Of a stretch of 64,000 bases of DNA, positions 18,055 through 27,548 are shown piece after piece. The notes beneath the pieces were generated by a model. That model saw only the letters and a list, made by a program, of their open reading frames with translations. It did not search any database and was not told where the DNA came from. A program made the translations under genes and the position numbers. Position 1 is the first letter of the stretch, and every line of letters starts with the position of its first letter. This stretch comes from Bacteroidota bacterium (GTDB lineage Bacteria; Bacteroidota; Rhodothermia; Rhodothermales; UBA10348): positions 34,691 through 98,690 of the forward strand of contig JADFHF010000009.1 of the NCBI GenBank assembly GCA_022567305.1, given 5' to 3'.

Positions 18055-19551
18055 TTAATGGCCAGAATGTACTGCTTCTATGGCTTCGGCGGCGTTTATC
18101 AAACGACCTATACTCGCACTGTCTTGGATGTCGCGGCCCGTGTCATTGAGTATGGTGTACGCATTCTCTGCACTCAGGTCGGGATTGAGTGAGCGCATGA
18201 CCCCCACAAGGCCCGAGACTACTGGGGCAGACATGGACGTTCCACTCATTCGAACGTATCCGCCTCGCGTTCTGAGAGACAGAATATTGACACCCGGAGC
18301 TGCAATCGGTCGCGCCAGCGATGTATTGGTATTCGAGAAAGAGGCCTTTCGAAGATTTTCGTCTACCGCAGAGACAACGATAACGCCAGGGATGTTGGAG
18401 GGCATATGGTTAATGGCATCCTCATTCGAATTGCCTGCCGATACGATTACGATCGCATCATTTCGCTGGGCAAATTCTACCGCATCGACGATCGTTTTCG
18501 GAGCCGTCGGCGATTTGCTACCGAGTGACATCGAAATAACATCGGCGTCCGCCCTGCTGGCGTCTAGAATCGCCTGAGCAATGGATTCAATGGTTCCCAT
18601 ACCCTGGTCATTCAACGCTTTGTACCCAGTCACCTCAATAAATCGACCCTCCCAATTCAGAGAGGCAATTCCGAGGCCATTGTTCGTGGCGGCACCTGCG
18701 ATCCCAGCACAGTGACTTCCATGGCCGTGAACGTCGGCGCTTCCGGGGCTCGTTGTAAATACGGAGCTGATATCCTCGTGAGAAGCGTCCACTCCCGTGT
18801 CTACAATGGCCACTCTAGCCTTCCGTGCCGGGGTTAGATCCTTCAGATAAGCGTGAGCTTCGTGTCCTTTGATCGCCTGGAGACTCCACTGCTCTTTGAC
18901 CAGTGGGTCATCTTCAAGAACGGCCTCAGCATCGAAATCGACTGTGTTCGTGATGATCGGTTCTTCCAGTCCAATCGTCCGATTCAATTCGACGTTGTCT
19001 ACGTTTTCAGCATCTGCCGTGAGAGCGCGGATCAGCTTCTTGACACGACGATCTGCGACGCTAATAATAAAGACCTGAGATAGATCTTCATCCATGCGCA
19101 GAGAGATGTTTGGAAAGGCTCGCTCGTACTGCGCATCAAACTGCGCCAGGAGTTCGGTCAATTCTTCTATTTGATCGTCGGGACCGAGCTCGACGAGAAG
19201 TGTCGTCTGGTGCCTGACATCAAGATCGGATCGCACAAAGCGTCCAATTCCAATCATGAGCACGCAGGCAATCAGCGAAAGTGACCCGAGATAGAAAAAC
19301 GGTCGAGCCGGCATTTTCTTACGGGCAAGAAATCCGGCTACCAGAACCAGTCCAATCCCAAACTCGGCAGTAAGTGCTGTGAGGGCTGCGTATGGCGAAG
19401 TAAAGGTCAGGGTGTGTCCAACAACCGAAAGAGCCAGGACAGCAATGCCCGTCAACATCATGACTGGGCTTTTCTCTTGCCTCGTAGCTGCTCTCGCGAT
19501 GAGAAGAAACGCTCCGACGGTCAACATTGCGGTAATGAACATAGTACTCAA
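18055..19551 (-). CDS. Membrane-anchored S8 (subtilisin-like) serine peptidase
   Basis: This is a 498-residue subtilase with an unusual N-terminus: four hydrophobic segments within the first ~125 residues and no cleavable signal. They are followed by a ~110-residue inhibitor-like or linker region and then the protease domain. The catalytic triad is visible: Asp in VAIVDTGVDASHED, His in HGHGSHCAGIAG, Ser in MSGTSMSAPVVSG. The oxyanion Asn lies in VSAGNSNEDA. The topology puts the protease on one side of the cytoplasmic membrane, probably outside if there are four spans, with the N-terminus also outside. It follows a 93-residue unknown gene by 39 bases on the same strand. The substrate is unknown. 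Confidence 0.9.
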   Translation of the reverse strand: MSTMFITAMLTVGAFLLIARAATRQEKSPVMMLTGIAVLALSVVGHTLTFTSPYAALTALTAEFGIGLVLVAGFLARKKMPARPFFYLGSLSLIACVLMIGIGRFVRSDLDVRHQTTLLVELGPDDQIEELTELLAQFDAQYERAFPNISLRMDEDLSQVFIISVADRRVKKLIRALTADAENVDNVELNRTIGLEEPIITNTVDFDAEAVLEDDPLVKEQWSLQAIKGHEAHAYLKDLTPARKARVAIVDTGVDASHEDISSVFTTSPGSADVHGHGSHCAGIAGAATNNGLGIASLNWEGRFIEVTGYKALNDQGMGTIESIAQAILDASRADADVISMSLGSKSPTAPKTIVDAVEFAQRNDAIVIVSAGNSNEDAINHMPSNIPGVIVVSAVDENLRKASFSNTNTSLARPIAAPGVNILSLRTRGGYVRMSGTSMSAPVVSGLVGVMRSLNPDLSAENAYTILNDTGRDIQDSASIGRLINAAEAIEAVHSGH

Positions 19552-19590
19552 AGTGCTAGTGTGCGGTACAAGGAGTAGAGTCTTCCGAAC

Positions 19591-19872
19591 TTATCCCTTG
19601 GCTGAAATGGAGTTTATTTTAACGTGCGTTCCCCACATGGTCGTTCCCAACATCTGTACCGGCTCGACGTCTGCATGGATCGCAAGCCCATCTACCTGAA
19701 CTTCCTCTGGTAAGCGTTCGATCGGAACGTATTTGTCACCACCAGTTCCAATAATTCCCCAAAATCCTCCCTCCAATTCCTGATACGTGATCTTACCTTC
19801 GATCTTCATGGGCTGGTTTTTGACTGTGAGCCGGGCTGGTGAATAAAATTTAGGCTGCAAGCGTGCGGCCAT
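19591..19872 (-). CDS. Small hypothetical protein, beta-rich
   Basis: A 93-codon frame upstream of, and co-directional with, the subtilase. The convincing part starts at residue 22 with MKIEGKITYQELEGGFWGI, then GDKYVPIERLPEEVQVDGLA and THVKINSIS, a pattern of five short strands like a small OB or SH3 barrel. Starting there (ATG 19809) would give 72 residues. The upstream extension is rich in basic residues and may not be translated. I do not recognise a family with certainty. There is no signal peptide and no catalytic motif. It may be a binding or regulatory partner of the protease, but only proximity suggests that. Confidence 0.6.
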   Translation of the reverse strand: MAARLQPKFYSPARLTVKNQPMKIEGKITYQELEGGFWGIIGTGGDKYVPIERLPEEVQVDGLAIHADVEPVQMLGTTMWGTHVKINSISAKG

Positions 19873-20154
19873 AAAATAAAATTAGTCTATGAAAAGCTGC
19901 CTGCCTGTGCCACCGCTCTCATTTCTGTTCGGTGGGGATACGGATTTCAAACGGGTCGGTTGCGAGAAATGTTATCTTTATAAATCATACGAAACAAACG
20001 ATGACGAGTCCTGGGAACGGTAGTTGCGATATCCTCCGATCTTGCTTGAAAATGTCCGGGTCGCTTCGGTGTCCCATAATGGAGAAAATCGATTCTATCC
20101 GGCATCCATCACAGAATTCCTGCGTTAAAAAACACACGCATAACTAGAGGCTGT

Positions 20155-22050
20155 ATGGCCAAGATCCCGCAGGAAATCATAGAAGAAGTTCGCTCTCGAA
20201 CTGATATCGTAGAGGTCGTGAGTGACTACGTTCAGCTGAAGAAGAGAGGGTCGAATTTCGTTGGTTTGTGCCCCTTTCATCAGGAAAAAACCCCCTCGTT
20301 CAATGTCAATCCTGCGCGAGACATCTACAAGTGTTTTGGATGTGGAGCCGGTGGCGACGTATTCAATTTCATAACAGAGGTTGAGAGCCTGAGTTTTCCC
20401 GAAGTCATCAGGCTTCTGGCCGATCGAGTTGGTGTTTCCGTACCGGAACCGAATGAACCGTCCGAGGATGCGTCTGAGACGGAGGCAATCTATCATGCGC
20501 TCAGATTTGCTACCCGCCATTTCTTTGAGAACCTGAAAGAAACGAGCGAGGCCAAGGAGGCGAGAATATATTTAACTGCCCGGGGCGTGACGACCGACTC
20601 GGTTAAGAGTTTTGGGATCGGATTTGCACCAGACAAATGGGACGATCTACTCAATCATGCTGAGAAGAATCAGCTGAAGCCCGAGCTTCTCGAACGAGCA
20701 GGTCTGATCATAACGAGAAAAGAAGGAAGGGGATTCTACGACCGGTATCGCCATCGGATCGTATTCCCGATTGTCAGTCACGTAGGCAAAGTGCTTGGTT
20801 TCGGAGGTCGAGTCATCGATGAAAAGGACGAGCCCAAGTACATCAACTCGCCCGAAACGCTTGTTTATAATAAATCGAGGGTACTGTACGGATTGTACCA
20901 GGCTCGTCAAGAAATCAGGGGTAAAGAAGAGACGCTTCTGGTTGAGGGATACACGGATGTGGTTGCTCTTCATCAGGCGGGATTCAAAAACGTCGTTGCC
21001 ACCTGTGGAACGGCCCTTACAGAAGAACAGATTCGTTTGATAAGTCGGTACGCAAAACGAATAGTTTTGCTCTATGATGCCGACGTCGCAGGTGCTCGCG
21101 CGGCCGTTCGCTCCATTGACCTCATACTTGGGCAAGGCCTTACCGCCTATGCCATTGCGCTACCCGAAGGACACGATCCGGACTCCTACCTAAAAGAGTA
21201 TGGGGGAGAGGCATTCGAAACGTATCTGAAAAGGCATCGAGAAGATTTCGTCCACTTTATTTTATCGAGATCCCGGATGGCCGGGAAAATGGAGACACCG
21301 GAGGGTCAGGCAGATGTTCAGCGCGCCATCATTCGGTCAATTTCCAAAATCCCGGATCCACTCGTTCGAGAGTCCTACCTAAAATTGGCAAGCGACACAT
21401 TGGACATTCCCGATATGGAACTGCGCGGTGTTTTGATGGAGATAACCAAAGGTATTCGTCGATCGTCTCGAAAGCGAGCGGCCAGAACTGAGCTTACTCA
21501 AAGATCCCACGACCAGCAGACGGCTATCACCCTCCGGGAACAGGGGAACCGTCAAGAATTCCTGCCAGCGGAAAAAACACTTTTGAAAATTATGCTGGAA
21601 GAGGGCCTTCCGCTCGTGGAGTTGATTCTGGGCAATACGGCGCTCACGGATTTTTCGCAGGGAACCACACGTGTGATGGCTGAGCATATCGTAGAGATGT
21701 ATGAAAAGGGGGCCATTGACCAGAAAGAGTTCGTGAGCGGTACCCTTGGAGACGATGTCCGAAAGCTCTCAACAGAACTTCTGACGACCGACATTGAACC
21801 GTCTGAAAACTGGCAGAGGCGGCGAAATATTTCGGTCCCTAAATTCAATGACGACGCGATCGAAGCAGCCAAGAGTGCCATGATGCATCTGAAACTGGAT
21901 CGGATTGATCAGGCAATCGGTCGGCAGAAAGATCGAATATTCAAAGAGGAACAGGCTGGAAAAGATGTGCGGGATTTGCAGACTGAGATGATGAAGCTGC
22001 ACGAGATGAGGAAGGTTGTGTCGGAGCGAAAGTTTATTGTAGACGCTTAA
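20155..22050 (+). CDS. dnaG: DNA primase DnaG
   Basis: DnaG synthesises RNA primers at the replication fork and is recruited by DnaB helicase. Its 631 residues show all three regions. The CHC2 zinc-binding domain has ligands Cys39, His42, Cys60 and Cys63 (CPFHQEKTPSF and YKCFGCGAGGDVFNF). The RNA-polymerase core includes the TOPRIM motif LLVEGYTDVVAL with its glutamate and the DxD of VLLYDADVAG. The C-terminal helicase-binding helical domain, from about residue 440, is weakly conserved, as usual. ATG 20155 fits the conserved MAKIPQEIIEEVRSRTDIV start. It is followed after 31 bases by ppk1 on the same strand. Confidence 0.97.
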   Translation: MAKIPQEIIEEVRSRTDIVEVVSDYVQLKKRGSNFVGLCPFHQEKTPSFNVNPARDIYKCFGCGAGGDVFNFITEVESLSFPEVIRLLADRVGVSVPEPNEPSEDASETEAIYHALRFATRHFFENLKETSEAKEARIYLTARGVTTDSVKSFGIGFAPDKWDDLLNHAEKNQLKPELLERAGLIITRKEGRGFYDRYRHRIVFPIVSHVGKVLGFGGRVIDEKDEPKYINSPETLVYNKSRVLYGLYQARQEIRGKEETLLVEGYTDVVALHQAGFKNVVATCGTALTEEQIRLISRYAKRIVLLYDADVAGARAAVRSIDLILGQGLTAYAIALPEGHDPDSYLKEYGGEAFETYLKRHREDFVHFILSRSRMAGKMETPEGQADVQRAIIRSISKIPDPLVRESYLKLASDTLDIPDMELRGVLMEITKGIRRSSRKRAARTELTQRSHDQQTAITLREQGNRQEFLPAEKTLLKIMLEEGLPLVELILGNTALTDFSQGTTRVMAEHIVEMYEKGAIDQKEFVSGTLGDDVRKLSTELLTTDIEPSENWQRRRNISVPKFNDDAIEAAKSAMMHLKLDRIDQAIGRQKDRIFKEEQAGKDVRDLQTEMMKLHEMRKVVSERKFIVDA

Positions 22051-22081
22051 CGATTCTAAGTAGGAAAAGAAGGGTGTAGAG

Positions 22082-24298
22082 ATGAGTAAGGTCACGGAGA
22101 CGATTGTAAATAAGGATGGCAAACTTTCTACGAATGGAGCGCGTGCTCTGGTCGAAGAAGTTGTGCCCCATGCTACCGTTTCGCGGACGGTTCCAAAGAG
22201 GGCTGCGCTGTCGGACTCCCGGCTCTATTTCAACAGAGAACTAAGCTGGCTGGATTTTAACTGGCGGGTTCTATACCAGGCCATAGACGATCGAATACCG
22301 CTTCTCGAACGTGTGCGTTTCCTGTCTATCACGTCCAACAACCTGGATGAGTTTTTTAGAAAGCGCATTGGCGGTCTGAAGCGCCAGGTGGCTGCAGGCG
22401 TTCACAAGTTGTCGCCTGACGGCCGCACCCCGGTTGAGCAACTCGAACTTTGTCGACCGGCTGTTTTGGCCATAAGCCAAAAAATATCTGAAGTTTGGGA
22501 AGAGACGTTAAAACCGTTGCTTGCCAAAAAGGCCGGGATTCGCATATATCGATACGAGGATCTCACCAACGCCCAGAAACAGTGGCTCCGCGATTACTTC
22601 CAGGCCCACATTTTTCCGGTTTTGACACCGTTGGCGGTCGATCCGGGGCACCCGTTTCCGTTCATCTCAAACTTGAGTCTTTCTCTGGCCGTGTTGCTGA
22701 AACATCCGAAAAGGGATACCGAGCATTTTGCCAGACTCAAGGTGCCCACCAACCAGGAGCGCTGGATCAAACTTGAAGACGAGGGTGGATACGTCTCTCT
22801 GGATCAGGTTATCGCGAATAATATTGCAGATCTGTTCAGGGGTATGAACGTGGTTAGCGTCCAGGCATTTCGAATTACGAGAAATGCCGATCTGCGTCGC
22901 GATGAGGAAGAAGCAGATGATTTGATCGAAATGATTTCAGACGAGCTTCGGGAGCGGAGATTTGCCCCGATCGTTCGTCTTGAGGTGCAGAAGAATATGC
23001 CCAGAGAGGTTCGATTGCTACTGATGCGAGAGCTTGCGCTAACGGATGAAGATGTCTACGAGGTGAATGGTGATCTGGATCTAACACATGTCTCGTTTTT
23101 TGCCGGCCTTGATTCACCAGAACACCTCTACCCTCCCTGGGAGCCCGTCACGCCTGCGCGTCTTCAGCACGACGGCAAATCCAAAGACCGAGCAAACATT
23201 TTTGAAGTGATCCGAGGCGGCGATATTCTGGTTCACCATCCCTACGAATCTTTCGGCGCCAGCACGCAGCGATTTATCGAAGACGCAGCAGTGGATCCGA
23301 AAGTATTGGCGATCAAACAAACGCTCTACCGGACGTCTCATCAGTCTCCGATTATCCAGGCCCTCCGAAAAGCCGCCGAGCTGGGTAAGCAGGTGGCTGT
23401 TCTGGTCGAGGTGAAAGCTCGTTTTGACGAGAAGAATAATATTGAGTGGGGTCAGATCCTGGAGAAATCCGGCGTACACGTGACGTATGGATTGGTCGGA
23501 TTAAAAACGCACACGAAAACAACGCTCGTCATCCGTCAGGAGGAAGACAAATTGCGGGCGTATTGCCACATAGGAACGGGGAATTACAATCCTGCAACCG
23601 CACGACTTTATTCTGACTTTGGGCTGCTGACATGTTCTCCGGATGTCGGTTATGATGTGATTAATCTGTTTCATTATCTAACCGGATATGCTCCAGAGCA
23701 GCATTACAGGCGCATGATCATTGCCCCAAGAAATATGCGTTCCTCCTTCATTCAGCTGGTTCGAAAGGAAATTGAACTGCAGCAGAAACACGGCAATGGA
23801 CGAATCATTGCTAAAATGAATGCTCTCGATGACCTGGAGATGATTCGTGAACTTTATAAAGCCTCGGAAGCGGGTGTACAGATTGACCTGATCGTTCGCG
23901 GTCATTGCCGCCTTCGGCCCGGGCTCCCGCGTTTCAGTGAAAACATTCGCCTCGTAAGTATCGTTGGCCGATTTTTGGAGCACAGTCGGATCTACTACTT
24001 TCGAAATAACGACAATCCCCGCGTTTTCATTGGAAGTGCAGACTGGCAACGGAGAAATCTCGAGGATCGGGTCGAAGCCATCGTAGAGATCGATGAGCTT
24101 TCGCTGAAGGCGAGGCTGATACGAACGGTTCAGATTGCTATAAACGATCAGCGCTCGGCGTGGGAGTTGAATCCTGACGGCCGATATCTTCTGCGGAATT
24201 CTTCAGACGAATCATCGAAAAAGGGATTTCAGGAGATTCTTATGGAGCAGGCGAAGGCGCGATTCGCAGAGGAGGATTCGCCCTGGGATATCGATTAG
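22082..24298 (+). CDS. ppk1: Polyphosphate kinase 1
   Basis: Ppk1 polymerises the gamma phosphate of ATP into polyphosphate, and runs backwards to make ATP. The 738-residue protein has the N-terminal FNRELSWLDFNWRVL segment and the SNNLDEFFRKR motif. It also has the VDPGHPFPFISNLSLSL segment and the catalytic phospholipase-D-like halves: the autophosphorylated histidine in LKTHTKTTLVIRQ with HIGTGNYNPATARLYSDFGL, and the second half ending in IGSADWQRRNLEDRVE. There is a ~35-residue extension before the core. A purine-rich ribosome site, AAGAAGG, precedes ATG 22082. A polyphosphate-type glucokinase gene at 59095 could use its product. Confidence 0.96.
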   Translation: MSKVTETIVNKDGKLSTNGARALVEEVVPHATVSRTVPKRAALSDSRLYFNRELSWLDFNWRVLYQAIDDRIPLLERVRFLSITSNNLDEFFRKRIGGLKRQVAAGVHKLSPDGRTPVEQLELCRPAVLAISQKISEVWEETLKPLLAKKAGIRIYRYEDLTNAQKQWLRDYFQAHIFPVLTPLAVDPGHPFPFISNLSLSLAVLLKHPKRDTEHFARLKVPTNQERWIKLEDEGGYVSLDQVIANNIADLFRGMNVVSVQAFRITRNADLRRDEEEADDLIEMISDELRERRFAPIVRLEVQKNMPREVRLLLMRELALTDEDVYEVNGDLDLTHVSFFAGLDSPEHLYPPWEPVTPARLQHDGKSKDRANIFEVIRGGDILVHHPYESFGASTQRFIEDAAVDPKVLAIKQTLYRTSHQSPIIQALRKAAELGKQVAVLVEVKARFDEKNNIEWGQILEKSGVHVTYGLVGLKTHTKTTLVIRQEEDKLRAYCHIGTGNYNPATARLYSDFGLLTCSPDVGYDVINLFHYLTGYAPEQHYRRMIIAPRNMRSSFIQLVRKEIELQQKHGNGRIIAKMNALDDLEMIRELYKASEAGVQIDLIVRGHCRLRPGLPRFSENIRLVSIVGRFLEHSRIYYFRNNDNPRVFIGSADWQRRNLEDRVEAIVEIDELSLKARLIRTVQIAINDQRSAWELNPDGRYLLRNSSDESSKKGFQEILMEQAKARFAEEDSPWDID

Positions 24299-24316
24299 GA
24301 AAGAGCAAGATTCGGG

Positions 24317-24997
24317 TTAATTCCTGCCCGCCCGATCCACAAGAAAGTCGAACACGGGTTTCATCTCCGATCCCATCCGTTCCGGGTGAAACTGCACGCC
24401 CAGAAAGCGTCCGTCGTCGGATTCGATCGACTCGATGACCCCATCGGGTGCCCTTCCGCTGACATGGAGCGACGTTCCCACATGCTCAATGGCTTGTATA
24501 TGACGAGAATTAACTTCCTTCACGGAATCCCCGAGTAGCTTGTGGAACTGAGTACCGGGTTCTGGAAGGATCCCGTGCACGGACGCCCCTCTTTTCTCAC
24601 TGTGGGGCGCGTCGAGCCCACACTGAACCTCGACGTCTGCGTAAATCGTTCCGCCAAAATATGCATTTACGAATTGCATCCCGTAACAGATGCCCAGGAT
24701 GGGAATATTTCGCTCCAAGGCACCTTCGAGAATCCACGAGTCATTGTCGATTCGCCGTTGATCGGAATGAGCAATGTCGTCAGGGAGTTCTCCATTCAGG
24801 CCTTTGGTAATGGCCGGCCCACCGGGAAGAAGAAGTCCATCAACCAGATTCAGGAAGGATTCTACGGGTTCGGCATCATCAAATACGGGTACGACGACCG
24901 GAACCCCGCCGGAACGAACAACCGCACGGACGTAGCGCGAGTCGAGTTGTTGCTCACCTTCAGAAAACGATGTTGCAATGCCGATGATTGGTTTCAT
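24317..24997 (-). CDS. Class I glutamine amidotransferase-like gamma-glutamyl hydrolase (peptidase C26, PuuD-like)
   Basis: This is a 226-residue free-standing amidotransferase-type hydrolase of the C26 family, whose members cleave gamma-glutamyl bonds, for example gamma-glutamyl-GABA in the putrescine pathway. The nucleophile is Cys104 in ILGICYGMQFVNAYFGG, and the His/Glu of the triad are His204 and Glu206 in VQFHPERM. The glycine-rich LLLPGGPAI oxyanion region is at about residues 55-62. It converges on ppk1 and lies 25 bases downstream of fumC on the same strand. No other polyamine-catabolism genes are present, so the exact substrate is open. Confidence 0.85.
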   Translation of the reverse strand: MKPIIGIATSFSEGEQQLDSRYVRAVVRSGGVPVVVPVFDDAEPVESFLNLVDGLLLPGGPAITKGLNGELPDDIAHSDQRRIDNDSWILEGALERNIPILGICYGMQFVNAYFGGTIYADVEVQCGLDAPHSEKRGASVHGILPEPGTQFHKLLGDSVKEVNSRHIQAIEHVGTSLHVSGRAPDGVIESIESDDGRFLGVQFHPERMGSEMKPVFDFLVDRAGRN

Positions 24998-25022
24998 AGG
25001 AGGACATGCGGACTCGGGCTGA

Positions 25023-26423
25023 CTACTTACCCGGAACCCCGGCTTCAGTCATGTCTCGCACATCGAGGACCTGATCCAGTTCATCTTCGGGGAGAAGACC
25101 CATTTCGAGTACGACATCTCGAACGGAGCGTTTTTCGGCGGCGGCCTTCTTGGCGACCTTGGAAGCATTGTCATACCCGATCGATCGATTCAGTGCGGTT
25201 GCGATCGACGGATTGAGTTCCAGTAATTCCCGGCACCTTTCTCTGTCGACTTCTATTCCGACGAGACACCGTTTCTGGAACGCTCTCATGCCCCCGGAGA
25301 GTATGGAGATACTCTCCAACATGGCATGGGTCATCACAGGCATCATCACATTCAATTCGAAATTACCGTGCTGAGCCCCGATGGTAATCGTGGTGTGATT
25401 GCCCATCACTCTAGCTGCGACCATCATAACGGCTTCGCACATCACAGGATTGACTTTTCCCGGCATAATCGATGATCCGGGTTGAATGGCTGGTAGTCGA
25501 ATCTCCGATAGACCGCTAGTCGGCCCGCTCGACAGATGCCGGATATCATTGACGATTTTCAAGAGCGAAACCGCGATCGTATTAAGCGTACCTGAGGCCA
25601 TGACGTAGGCGTCCTTGGCGGCTTGCGCCTCAAAATGATTCGAAGTCTCCTTGAACGTATGCCCAGACTCTTTTTGGATTTGCTCGATGGCTTTCTGAGC
25701 GAACCCAGGCGGACAGTTGATTCCGGTGCCTGTGGCGGTTCCTCCAAGAGCAAGCTCAGACAGCTCTTCGGATGCGTGCCGAGCTCGCTCGATTCCTTTC
25801 GAGATTTGTTCGGCATATCCGCCAAACTCCTGTCCCAGGCGAACCGGCGTTGCATCCATGAGATGCGTTCGCCCGCTCTTTACGACGTCGTCGAATTCGG
25901 TAGATTTTTCTAAAAGAGCTCTTTGTAATTCTTGCAGGGCGGGTATCAAGTCTTCTTCAAACGCTGATCTGGCCGCCACGTTCATGGCCGTTGGGATCAC
26001 GTCGTTGGACGACTGTGACATGTTCACGTGATCGTTCGGATGAATCAACTTGCTCCCAGGCTCTCCACCTAGCCGGTCAGTAGCCAGATTGGCGATGACC
26101 TCGTTGGCATTCATATTGGAAGACGTTCCGCTCCCTGTCTGATAAATGTCCAACACAAACTGATCATCGTAATCTCCCGCGATAACTTTGCGGGCGATCT
26201 CAATAATGACATCGCTCTTTTCTTCATCGAGGAGGCCCAGTTCCTTGTTGGCATGGGCGGCCGAAAGTTTGACGATTCCCAGTGCCTGAATAAACCGCCT
26301 GGAAAAGCGCGTACCGGATATGGGAAAGTTGTCCAATGCGCGTTGGGTCTGAGCGCCGTACCAGGCGTCGGTGGGCACCTGAACTTCTCCCAGTGAATCT
26401 TTTTCTACTCTAAAATCTGTCAT
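25023..26423 (-). CDS. fumC: Class II fumarate hydratase
   Basis: FumC is the iron-independent fumarase of the citric acid cycle, hydrating fumarate to malate. The 466-residue protein from ATG 26423 (MTDFRVEKDSLGEVQVP) has the three superfamily signatures: SSNDVIPTAMN, GGTATGTGINCPPGF and GSSIMPGKVNPVMCE, with the catalytic Ser in the flexible GSS loop. TGSGTSSNMNANEV is the fumarase-specific segment that separates it from argininosuccinate lyase and aspartase. The frame extends 12 codons upstream, but that part is not conserved. It is divergent from panC across about 250 bases. Confidence 0.96.
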   Translation of the reverse strand: MTDFRVEKDSLGEVQVPTDAWYGAQTQRALDNFPISGTRFSRRFIQALGIVKLSAAHANKELGLLDEEKSDVIIEIARKVIAGDYDDQFVLDIYQTGSGTSSNMNANEVIANLATDRLGGEPGSKLIHPNDHVNMSQSSNDVIPTAMNVAARSAFEEDLIPALQELQRALLEKSTEFDDVVKSGRTHLMDATPVRLGQEFGGYAEQISKGIERARHASEELSELALGGTATGTGINCPPGFAQKAIEQIQKESGHTFKETSNHFEAQAAKDAYVMASGTLNTIAVSLLKIVNDIRHLSSGPTSGLSEIRLPAIQPGSSIMPGKVNPVMCEAVMMVAARVMGNHTTITIGAQHGNFELNVMMPVMTHAMLESISILSGGMRAFQKRCLVGIEVDRERCRELLELNPSIATALNRSIGYDNASKVAKKAAAEKRSVRDVVLEMGLLPEDELDQVLDVRDMTEAGVPGK

Positions 26424-26669
26424 TCCGCTCTCAAGAGGTCTCGCAGGGTCGATCAACATTCATACGGACAAGAAATATACCGATGCAGCCCCTAGGGCGT
26501 CGGAGGAGAATTCGTGAGGTGCAACTGCACAGAGCGCAGCTTCACAAGGTGGACCGTAACGAGGCGACTTTGTCGTGAGAATATTTTTTCCTCCGGTGAC
26601 CAATTATGCGGAGGGTCGCTCAACCACAGGACGTTTTGTAGCTTCTGGCTGCAGAACAACACAGAATTA

Positions 26670-27530
26670 GTGCTTGTCATAAAATCCATCTCTGAAATGC
26701 GAGAGTTTTCTCGCTCACGTCACGGCGCCGGATCGACGATCGTGCTCGTACCTACGATGGGTGCACTACATGAAGGACATTTGGCACTTGCGAGGGCTGC
26801 AAAAGAGTACGGTGATATTGTTATTGTCTCAATTTTCGTCAACCATACGCAGTTCGGTCCAGAAGAAGATTTCTCTGCCTACCCCAGAACCTTGGAGAAG
26901 GATTGTCTGAAACTGGAGAAAGAGGACCTGGCCGCCGTAGTTTTCGCACCCTCGCAAGAGGAGATGTATCCAGACGGTGAGCCAAAGACATGGATAACCG
27001 TCAATCGATTGTCCGATCATCTGTGCGGAATCTCTCGCCCCGGTCATTTCAGAGGCGTTGCAACGGTTGTCGTGAAACTGTTCACAATCTGTCAGCCCGA
27101 CGTCGCTATCTTTGGGCTCAAAGATGCCCAGCAATTCTACGTGATCCGAAAACTGACTGCTGACTTGAATCTGGGCGTTGAGGTTATTGGGGTGCAGACG
27201 GTTAGGGAGACGGACGGCCTTGCCCTTTCATCTCGAAATCAATATCTGACAAAAGAAGAGCGTGGACAGGCTCCAATCCTCTATCGGGCCGTCTCCAATG
27301 CGAAGGAGCTCGTTGAATCGGGGATTCGGGAGGGTGAACGAATTCGCGAACAAATGCTGTCTGATATTCAAGAAGCGAATTTAGGACGACTTGATTACGC
27401 TGAGGTCGTCGGTTCAGCGGACTTTTATCCTGTTGAGATATTGGAATCGGGGTCCACGGTCATAGCTGCCGTGGCGGTCTACTTCGGATCAGCCCGTCTC
27501 ATCGACAATCAAATCATTCGGGTACCGTGA
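26670..27530 (+). CDS. panC: Pantoate--beta-alanine ligase PanC
   Basis: PanC condenses pantoate with beta-alanine using ATP to give pantothenate. The catalytic nucleotidyltransferase motif is LVPTMGALHEGHLALA, with the HIGH-type histidines His34 and His37. The IFVNHTQFGPEEDFSAYPR and IFGLKDAQQFYVIRKL segments are also typical, as is TDGLALSSRNQYL. I place the start at GTG 26670 (MLVIKSISEMREF), which aligns with the usual PanC N-terminus and gives 286 residues. The frame continues 52 codons upstream to 26514 with unlikely composition. A start at ATG 26697 is possible. Its partner gene panB is not in the window. Confidence 0.93.
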   Translation: MLVIKSISEMREFSRSRHGAGSTIVLVPTMGALHEGHLALARAAKEYGDIVIVSIFVNHTQFGPEEDFSAYPRTLEKDCLKLEKEDLAAVVFAPSQEEMYPDGEPKTWITVNRLSDHLCGISRPGHFRGVATVVVKLFTICQPDVAIFGLKDAQQFYVIRKLTADLNLGVEVIGVQTVRETDGLALSSRNQYLTKEERGQAPILYRAVSNAKELVESGIREGERIREQMLSDIQEANLGRLDYAEVVGSADFYPVEILESGSTVIAAVAVYFGSARLIDNQIIRVP

Positions 27531-27548
27531 CCCGAACTTCAGCGATCA

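Noticed and set aside
24542..25216. Forward frame of 224 codons across the ends of fumC and the amidotransferase gene
   Set aside because: It runs antisense through two certain genes and shows no known motif.
26514..26669. N-terminal extension of panC from 26514
   Set aside because: It is rich in Cys, Arg and Trp and is absent from the PanC family. GTG 26670 fits the normal start.
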